From an uncultured Pseudoruegeria sp. (GTDB taxonomy: Bacteria; Pseudomonadota; Alphaproteobacteria; Rhodobacterales; Rhodobacteraceae), in the NCBI GenBank assembly GCA_947498155.1, contig CANMJD010000001.1, positions 124,001-188,000 on the forward strand: 64,000 nt of DNA, given 5' to 3'. Every line of letters starts with the position of its first letter. The first letter of the stretch is position 1. This document shows, piece after piece, positions 57,918 through 64,000 of this stretch. Both the position numbers and the translations under genes were made by a program. Below the pieces are notes generated by a model, which made no database searches, had not been told where the DNA came from, and worked only from the letters and a program-made list of their open reading frames with translations.

Positions 57918-60344
57918 CTAAGCCCGCATAGACGCACCATTGGCGTCAAACAAAGCTTGGCGCTGTAGACGTGCATCCAGATGATCGCCAAGGATTTCGA
58001 CACTCCAACCGTCGTCATTTTCTGCCAGTTCTTTCGGCACATAGCCTAAGGCCACAGAGACCCCCGAGGTATGGGCAAACCCGCCTGAAGTCACCCAGCC
58101 AACCACTTTACCGTCATAGGAAATCGGTTCATCGCCAATCACATCCGCGTCTTTGGCCGTAACAATGAAACTGCGCAACCGCATCTTGCCACCGTCCTCT
58201 TTCAGCTTTTGCGCGGCGGCCTTACCGATGAAATCGGCGTCCTTCTTCAGGGCCACGAAACGCCCCAATTCGCATTCCCACGGGTGATAGATCGGGCGGT
58301 ATTCCCGTCCCCAACCTCCGAAGTTTTTCTCAAGCCGCAAGGCGTTCAACGCCCTCAAGCCAAAGAGATTCATATCGAATTCAACGCCCGCTGTGCGTAG
58401 GCTTTCAAAGATGGCGCGTTGATATTGCGGCTCCATCCAGATTTCATACCCCAGATCGCCGGTAAAGCTGACCCGCCCGACAAGAGCTTTGGCCATCCCG
58501 ATGTCCATATGGGCAATGTCCATGAACTTAAAGGCATCAGCAGAAACATCTGAATCCGTTACCTTTTCAAGCACCCTACGCGCATTTGGCCCGGCAATCG
58601 ACAGCCCGACAAGCCTTGGCCCATGGGCGGAAATCGTCACGGACCCATCTTTGGGCAGATGCTGATCAAACCAGCGCATGTGGTAATCTTCGGCGATACC
58701 GGAACCGGCAATAAAGAACGATCCGTCGCCCAGGTTTGCAACGGTGAAATCCCCGATGACATAGCCGTCTTCTTTAAGCATCGGGGCCAGAGTCATACGC
58801 CCTTCTGCCGGCATGCGGCAGGCCAGAATTTTATCCAGCCAGTCGCCAGCCCCTGCACCGGTGACGCTGTATTTTGCAAAACCGGAAATCTCGATCATGC
58901 CAACGCTGTCCCGCACGGCTTTGGCTTCGGCGCCAACATGGTCAAAATCGGTGGAGCGCCGCCAGCTAAAGGCGTCCTCTACACCTTCGGGCGCATACCA
59001 TAGGGGCACTTCAAGCCCATGGGATTCGCCAAATTGTGCCCCGGCGGCCTGTTGCAGATCGTAGATCGGTGTAGTCATCAACGGGCGTGCGGCGGGCAAT
59101 TCTTCGTTCGGGAAACGGATGGAGAAACGGCGCGAATAGTTTTCCTGCACTTTGGCATTGGTATAGGCCATCGTGGCGAAATCACCGTAGCGCGACACAT
59201 CCATGGCGAAAACGTCAAAACCCGGATCGCCATAGATCATCCAGTTTGCCAGCGCCAGACCAACGCCGCCGCCTTGGCTGAATCCGGCCATCACCGCGCA
59301 GGCTGACCAGAACCCGCGCATGCCCTTGATCGGGCCGACAAGCGGATTGCCATCGGGGGCAAAGGTGAAGGGACCATTGATGATTTGCTTGATACCGGCG
59401 TTTTCAAAGGCGGGGAAATGCTGGAATCCGACTTCGAGCGACGGGGCGATGCGCTCCAGATCAGGTTCCAGAAGCTCGTGTCCAAAGGACCACGGTGTGG
59501 TCTTGGGCGACCAAGGGCGGCAGTCCTTTTCATAAGTGCCGAGCAACATGCCTTTGCGTTCCTGCCGTAGATACATCTCACCGTCAAAATCAACAGCATG
59601 GAGCATCTCCTTGCCGGTTCTTTCATTAAATTCAGCAACTTCCGGCATATCATCGGTCAACAGATACATATGCTCCATGGCCAGAACCGGCAGTTCCAAG
59701 CCGACCATTCGACCCACTTCGCGCGCCCATAGTCCGCCTGCGTTGACCACATGTTCCGCGATGATCTCGCCCTTGTCGGTGAGCACGCGCCAGTGGCCAT
59801 CGGGACGCTGCACGAGATCCTCGACCTTGGTATGGGTATAGATGTCCGCGCCGTTTTTCTTGGCCGATTTTGCATAGGCATGGGTGGTGCCATAGGGATC
59901 AAGGTGGCCTTCGACCTCATCATACAGTGCACCAACAAACTGATCCGGGTCCATCAGGGGGAACAGCTCTGCCGCCTCATTCGGGGTGATGAGATCGGCA
60001 TCAAGCCCCAGATACCGGCCCTTGGCCTTGATCGATTTCAGCCAGTCAAACCGCTCTGGCGTTGCCGCAAGCATTACGCCACCGGTCATGTGCAGGCCGA
60101 TGTTCTGCTCTGAATAGGCCTCGATCTCTTTGTACAGCTCAACGGTATATTTTTGCAGTTTCGCCACATTCGGATCGCCGTTGATCGTATGCATACCGCC
60201 CGCGGCGTGCCAGGTAGAGCCCGAGGTCAACTCGCTGCGTTCCAGCAGGACGACATCTTTCCAACCGAATTTGGTCAGATGATACAACACCGAACAGCCA
60301 ACAACGCCGCCCCCGATAACAACAACTTTTGCGTGGGATTTCAT
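57918..60344 (-). CDS. Dimethylglycine/sarcosine dehydrogenase-like flavoprotein
   Basis: 808 residues. N-terminal FAD domain VVVIGGGVVGCSVLYHLTKFG; the covalent-flavin histidine is in GSTWHAAGGMH. The C-terminal half is a GcvT-type folate domain with FAKYSVTGAGAGDWLDKILACR and GYEIWMEPQYQR. Oxidatively demethylates N-methyl glycines, passing formaldehyde to tetrahydrofolate. Upstream on the same strand are Liv-type transporter genes. Function as DMGDH or sarcosine dehydrogenase is likely, but the substrate is not certain. Confidence 0.88.
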   Translation of the reverse strand: MKSHAKVVVIGGGVVGCSVLYHLTKFGWKDVVLLERSELTSGSTWHAAGGMHTINGDPNVAKLQKYTVELYKEIEAYSEQNIGLHMTGGVMLAATPERFDWLKSIKAKGRYLGLDADLITPNEAAELFPLMDPDQFVGALYDEVEGHLDPYGTTHAYAKSAKKNGADIYTHTKVEDLVQRPDGHWRVLTDKGEIIAEHVVNAGGLWAREVGRMVGLELPVLAMEHMYLLTDDMPEVAEFNERTGKEMLHAVDFDGEMYLRQERKGMLLGTYEKDCRPWSPKTTPWSFGHELLEPDLERIAPSLEVGFQHFPAFENAGIKQIINGPFTFAPDGNPLVGPIKGMRGFWSACAVMAGFSQGGGVGLALANWMIYGDPGFDVFAMDVSRYGDFATMAYTNAKVQENYSRRFSIRFPNEELPAARPLMTTPIYDLQQAAGAQFGESHGLEVPLWYAPEGVEDAFSWRRSTDFDHVGAEAKAVRDSVGMIEISGFAKYSVTGAGAGDWLDKILACRMPAEGRMTLAPMLKEDGYVIGDFTVANLGDGSFFIAGSGIAEDYHMRWFDQHLPKDGSVTISAHGPRLVGLSIAGPNARRVLEKVTDSDVSADAFKFMDIAHMDIGMAKALVGRVSFTGDLGYEIWMEPQYQRAIFESLRTAGVEFDMNLFGLRALNALRLEKNFGGWGREYRPIYHPWECELGRFVALKKDADFIGKAAAQKLKEDGGKMRLRSFIVTAKDADVIGDEPISYDGKVVGWVTSGGFAHTSGVSVALGYVPKELAENDDGWSVEILGDHLDARLQRQALFDANGASMRA

Positions 60345-60523
60345 GGTTCCGCCCCTGTGGATCTACCTTTTCTCCCTTAGTTTTACGGCTAATTTCAGGG
60401 GATGAAGGCTGAAACACGACAAAATGCGTCGCAACTGGCGCGCGGAACTCGGTCGATGAAAAAATGCGCTGCGGTTCAAGTCGGGACATTCACCAATGGC
60501 AGCACATCGGAGCGTTTGAACAG

Positions 60524-60555
60524 GGGGCCGTGTTGCCACTGGCAAACACAGCCCC
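60524..60555 (-). terminator. Hairpin beyond livM
   Basis: GGGGCCGTGTTGCC (60524-60537) pairs almost perfectly with GGCAAACACAGCCCC (60541-60555). On the minus strand it lies 8 bases after the livM stop. T-run poor. Confidence 0.4.
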
Positions 60556-60561
60556 TCATTC

Positions 60562-61866
60562 TTATTTTTCGGGTATCAGGCCTTTTGGGCTGAACCGCAG
60601 CACCAAGAGCAAAACAACCCCCATGGTCAGCAGGCGCATATGGGCGGCACTTTCCAGCAGATGATTGCGCAGCCCGCTGTCCTCGGCCATGCCAGACGTA
60701 ATGGTATTCATGAACCACAGGCCCACTGGTTCAACCTGAACCCACAGGAACCAGATCAGCAAACCCCCAAGCACTGCGCCAAAGTTATTGCCGGAACCGC
60801 CGACAATCACCATCACCCAGATCAGGAAAGTAAAGCGCAAGGGTTGATAGGTGCCCGGCGTAAGCTGTCCGTCCATTGTAGTCATCATCGCTCCGGCCAA
60901 TCCGCAGATGGCCGAGCCGAGAATGAAAATCTGCAAATGCCGCGCGGTGACATCCTTGCCCATGGCTTCAGAGGCGTCCTCATTGTCGCGAATGGCTCGC
61001 ATCATCCGACCCCAAGGCGACTTCAACGACAATTGCAACATGATCAGCAGGATCACCAACACCACTGTAAACAGCGCCGAATATCCCAGCTTTACATAAA
61101 GGGTTGAGGCCATCACCGGATCAAGCCCCAGCGCAGAGGCGCTTTCGACGAAGCCGGGATCTTGTTGCAGATCAATCTCATAGGGCACGGGGCGGGGCAG
61201 GCCGATGACGTTTTTAACGCCCCGCGCCATCCAGTCTTCGTTCTTCATCACCGCAATGACAATCTCGGCTATGCCCAAAGTGGCAATCGCCAAATAATCG
61301 GAACGCAACCCCAAGGCGGTTTTACCAATCATCCATGCCGCACCGGCCGCCAGCAATCCACCCACAGGCCAGGACAGCAGGATCGGCAAGTTCAACCCGC
61401 CGATATAGCCTGTGACAGAAGGGTCAATTGCCTCAACCCCTTCGACCGCAGGATCATAGACCGCGCGAAAAACAAAAAAGCCGATGATCAGGATCGCCAG
61501 CAAGCTGATGGTGCGATTACGTCCGGCCGCCATACGCTTATAGACGCTGATGGCCGCCCCAATCGTGGCCGCCCCCAACAGCAGCGCAAAAACAGCCTGA
61601 ATGCCGCCAGCCGACCAAGCCCCTTCGGTGGGCGGCATCGAAACCAACACAGCCGCCAGACCGCCCAGGGCAACAAAACCCATGACGCCGATGTTAAACA
61701 GACCGGCAAAGCCCCACTGCAGGTTCACGCCAAGCGCCATGATCGCCGAAATCAGCCCCATATTGACGATCAGCAGGGCTGTATTCCAGCTTTGCATGAT
61801 ACCGGTCAACACGATCAGCAAGAGCAGGCCTACAAAATATAGGGTGTTTTTCAAAGCGGGCGTCAT
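60562..61866 (-). CDS. livM: Branched-chain amino-acid-type ABC permease LivM
   Basis: 434 residues, about 10-11 membrane spans; longer than many LivM (about 330-430). Motif RDNEDASEAMGKDVTARHLQIFILGSAICGLAGAM is the LivM cytoplasmic loop. Overlaps livH by four bases. A HAAT-family importer; next to the DMGDH-like gene, substrate could be a methylated amine or amino acid (inference). Confidence 0.92.
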   Translation of the reverse strand: MTPALKNTLYFVGLLLLIVLTGIMQSWNTALLIVNMGLISAIMALGVNLQWGFAGLFNIGVMGFVALGGLAAVLVSMPPTEGAWSAGGIQAVFALLLGAATIGAAISVYKRMAAGRNRTISLLAILIIGFFVFRAVYDPAVEGVEAIDPSVTGYIGGLNLPILLSWPVGGLLAAGAAWMIGKTALGLRSDYLAIATLGIAEIVIAVMKNEDWMARGVKNVIGLPRPVPYEIDLQQDPGFVESASALGLDPVMASTLYVKLGYSALFTVVLVILLIMLQLSLKSPWGRMMRAIRDNEDASEAMGKDVTARHLQIFILGSAICGLAGAMMTTMDGQLTPGTYQPLRFTFLIWVMVIVGGSGNNFGAVLGGLLIWFLWVQVEPVGLWFMNTITSGMAEDSGLRNHLLESAAHMRLLTMGVVLLLVLRFSPKGLIPEK

Positions 61867-62873
61867 ACTGATTTCCCCTTAAACAGACCTGTCGGCTTGA
61901 ATAGCAATACAATGATCAGGATTGCGAAGCTTACCGCGAATTTGTAATCCGTGCTCAGCAGTTGCACGAGCCCGTCCGGTTCAAGACTTTCCGGGAGCAG
62001 ATAGCCCAGCACCTTTTTAAAGGCATAGGTTACCGTGACTTCGGAAAAGGCAATGACAAATCCACCAGCGATTGCCCCGATCGGATTGCCCAGTCCGCCC
62101 ACAATGGCCGAGGCAAAAATCGGCAGCAGAAGCTGGAAATAGGTAAAGGGCTTAAAGCTCTTGTCCAGCCCATATAAAACACCGGCCACCGTCGCCAGAG
62201 CCGCGACGATGATCCATGTCACCGCGACGACTTTTTCCGGATTGATACCGGACAACAGCGCCAGATCTTCGTTATCGGAATAGGCGCGCATGGATTTACC
62301 GGTGCGGGTGCGCTGCAGGAACCAGAACAGAACCGCCACCACAATCACGGCCGTAAATACGGTGATCACCTGACTGGTTTTGATCGCCAGACCCTCATCA
62401 AGACCCGTCATGGTTTTGAATTCGCGCGCGGTCACAATGAACCGCTCTCCATCCAGAAAATTCTGATCATCCGGCCCGATGACAAAGCGCACCAGCCCGT
62501 TCATGATGAACATGACCCCCATGGACACGATCACAAGGATCACCGGCGCGGCCTTTTGGGTGCGATAAAAGCGGTAGACCACACGGTCGGTCCCAAGCAG
62601 CAATAGCGCCGTGCCCGCAATCCCGAAGGGCAGGGCAAGCAGCGCCGTCGGCAGCGGACCAAGGCTGAGCCCCATCGATTGAAACCACCATGTAAACAGG
62701 ATGGTAATCATCGTGCCAAAGGCCATGGTGTCGCCATGGGCAAAATTAGAGAACCGCAAAATCCCGTAAATCAGCGTCACCCCCAAAGCGCCAAGCGCAA
62801 GCTGGCTGCCATAGGTGATGGCGGGGACAAGAACAAAATTGGCCAGAACGACCAGCGCATTGATAATTTCCAT
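61863..62873 (-). CDS. livH: Branched-chain amino-acid-type ABC permease LivH
   Basis: 336 residues with eight or so spans. The family segments are LGVTLIYGILRFSNFAHGDTMAFG and KSMRAYSDNEDLALLSGINPEKV. Follows livF with five bases between, and overlaps livM by four. Partner of LivM in the inner membrane. Confidence 0.93.
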   Translation of the reverse strand: MEIINALVVLANFVLVPAITYGSQLALGALGVTLIYGILRFSNFAHGDTMAFGTMITILFTWWFQSMGLSLGPLPTALLALPFGIAGTALLLLGTDRVVYRFYRTQKAAPVILVIVSMGVMFIMNGLVRFVIGPDDQNFLDGERFIVTAREFKTMTGLDEGLAIKTSQVITVFTAVIVVAVLFWFLQRTRTGKSMRAYSDNEDLALLSGINPEKVVAVTWIIVAALATVAGVLYGLDKSFKPFTYFQLLLPIFASAIVGGLGNPIGAIAGGFVIAFSEVTVTYAFKKVLGYLLPESLEPDGLVQLLSTDYKFAVSFAILIIVLLFKPTGLFKGKSV

Positions 62874-62878
62874 GTACC

Positions 62879-63586
62879 TCAGCCCCCCAAAAACGATTTG
62901 CGGACTTCGGGATCGGCCATCAGCGCCGCTCCAGTGTCACTAAAGCGGTTGCGGCCTTGTACCAGAACATAGCCTTTATCCGCAATTTCAAGGGCTTGTC
63001 GGGCGTTTTGCTCAACCATCAAAATGGTTATTCCCGCCCGCGCGACCTCAATAATCCGGTCAAACAACTCATCCATCACAATCGGCGACACACCGGCTGT
63101 CGGCTCATCCAGCATCAGCACTTTCGGCTGTGTCATCAAAGCACGGCCAACGGCCACTTGCTGGCGCTGCCCGCCTGAAAGCTCACCCGCCGGCTGAAGC
63201 CGTTTTTCTTTTAATATCGGGAACAGGTCATAAACCTGCGTCATCGTATCGGCGATATCATCGCGGCGCAGAAACGCCCCCATCTCAAGGTTTTCTTCGA
63301 CTGTCATCGAGGTGAAAATATTCTGCGTCTGCGGCACAAACCCCATGCCCTTGGCAACCCGCGCCTGCGGTGACAGTTTGGTAATATCCTCACCATCTAA
63401 CCGCACCGCACCGGTGTGGATGTTGAGCATCCCGAAAACCGCCTTCATCGCGGTGGATTTCCCCGCACCATTCGGCCCGACAATCACGGCGATCTCGCCC
63501 TTTTCAACCGCGATGGTGCACTCATGCAAAATGTCCGGTCCAGCCCCGTAGCCGCCGGTCATCTTTTCGCCAATCAGAAACGCCAT
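62879..63586 (-). CDS. livF: Liv-type ABC ATPase LivF
   Basis: 235 residues. Walker A VGPNGAGKSTAMKAVFG, signature LSGGQRQQVAVGRALM, Walker B VLMLDEPTAGVSP and switch VEQNARQAL. The short length and C-terminal GAALMADPEVRKSFLGG are LivF-like. Follows livG by 97 bases that hold the dispersed 32-bp repeat. Confidence 0.94.
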   Translation of the reverse strand: MAFLIGEKMTGGYGAGPDILHECTIAVEKGEIAVIVGPNGAGKSTAMKAVFGMLNIHTGAVRLDGEDITKLSPQARVAKGMGFVPQTQNIFTSMTVEENLEMGAFLRRDDIADTMTQVYDLFPILKEKRLQPAGELSGGQRQQVAVGRALMTQPKVLMLDEPTAGVSPIVMDELFDRIIEVARAGITILMVEQNARQALEIADKGYVLVQGRNRFSDTGAALMADPEVRKSFLGG

Positions 63587-63611
63587 GATGCGCCCCTTTG
63601 ATCTTCAGCCA

Positions 63612-63643
63612 TACTTTGTTCCCCAAATATCCCCGCCGGAGGC
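63612..63643 (-). repeat. Dispersed 32-bp repeat, copy 2
   Basis: On the minus strand it reads the same as 6996-7027 with two differences (GGGG where copy 1 has GAAG). Sits between livG and livF. Confidence 0.8.
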
Positions 63644-63683
63644 ATCCTGACGGTGCCGTCTTCCTGAACCGACGAAAACGGCA

Positions 63684-64000
63684 TTACGCCCCAACCTTGT
63701 CTTTGTTTTTAAGACCAGTGCCCAAATAGGCCTCGATCACTTGCTCATTGGCTTTGATCTCATCCAGCGTGCCCTCGGCCAGCACCTTGCCCTCGGCCAT
63801 ACAAATCACCGGATCACACAGCCGTCCGATGAAATCCATGTCATGTTCAATGACAACAAACGTATAGCCGCGCTCTTGATTGAGCCGCAGGATTGCGTCG
63901 CCAATGGTGTTCAGCAGGGTGCGGTTTACACCGGCTCCGACTTCGTCCAAAAAGACGATCTTGGCATCGACCATCATCGTGCGCCCGAGTTCCAGCAGCT
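63684..64000 (-). CDS. livG: Liv-type ABC ATPase LivG (5' end outside window)
   Basis: Only the C-terminal part is inside the window. Walker B VFLDEVGAGVN and the switch VIEHDMDFIGRLCDPVICMAEGKVLAEG are present, and the tail EQVIEAYLGTG is typical of LivG. The frame runs open to the right edge. Partner of LivF in the HAAT transporter. Confidence 0.93.
   Translation of the reverse strand, partial: LLELGRTMMVDAKIVFLDEVGAGVNRTLLNTIGDAILRLNQERGYTFVVIEHDMDFIGRLCDPVICMAEGKVLAEGTLDEIKANEQVIEAYLGTGLKNKDKVGA

Overview
The window looks like a chromosomal segment of a marine alphaproteobacterium of the Rhodobacterales (Roseobacter group). The evidence is the SciP-like/CtrA pair, an IscR with a single cysteine, a GTTC-N7-GTTC LexA-type box, a suf operon with two cysteine desulfurases, a Usg-family protein, a dimethylglycine-dehydrogenase-like flavoprotein beside a Liv-type transporter, and RTX/Hint-domain proteins. 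Species cannot be assigned from the sequence alone.

Region 1 (1-6.4 kb, mostly minus strand) is core: typA/bipA (cut by the left edge), an SMR efflux pump, a membrane protein, NADP isocitrate dehydrogenase, a tandemly duplicated HD phosphohydrolase with a small upstream partner, and an alpha/beta hydrolase. Region 2 (6.4-14.9 kb, plus strand) is the Fe-S assembly operon: iscR, NifS/IscS-type desulfurase, sufB, three small proteins, sufC, sufD, two Yip1-like membrane proteins, sufS. Region 3 (15-25.8 kb) holds an outer-membrane-type barrel, tRNA-Arg(CCG), a kinase-like phosphotransferase, an RTX-Hint protein, mnmA, sciP-ctrA, ligA, recG and a 40-residue membrane peptide behind a LexA-type box. 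Region 4 (25.8-36.6 kb) has an IscU-like scaffold protein, hisI, gluQ, trmFO, gyrA, usg, ornithine cyclodeaminase, arginase with a divergent Lrp/AsnC regulator, dsbB and a YqaA-type protein.

Region 5 (36.8-54.4 kb) is an integrated genomic island. It starts at an intact tRNA-Leu(CAA) gene and ends at a 52-bp direct repeat of that gene's 3' end (51/52 identical). Just inside the left end lie an integrase C-terminal remnant, a transposase N-terminal remnant and a 5'-truncated GNAT acetyltransferase. The cargo is (a) a sugar/glycerol-phosphate-type ABC transporter with a metallophosphoesterase and LysR regulator; (b) an Hsp31/HchA-like protein, nitroreductase and HxlR regulator; (c) a tripartite tricarboxylate-type (TctABC) transporter with a leaderless BMP-family protein, an OHCU-decarboxylase (UraD-like), a transthyretin/HIUase-like protein and a LysR regulator, which looks like an import and ring-opening pathway for a purine-derived compound; (d) small unknown genes and a HlyU-family protein. 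A 52-bp inverted repeat flanks modules (a) and (b).

Region 6 (54.4-64 kb) returns to probable core: a second Hint-domain protein, a DUF1963 protein, a MobA-like nucleotidyltransferase, a dimethylglycine/sarcosine dehydrogenase-like flavoprotein, and livM-livH-livF-livG (livG cut by the right edge).
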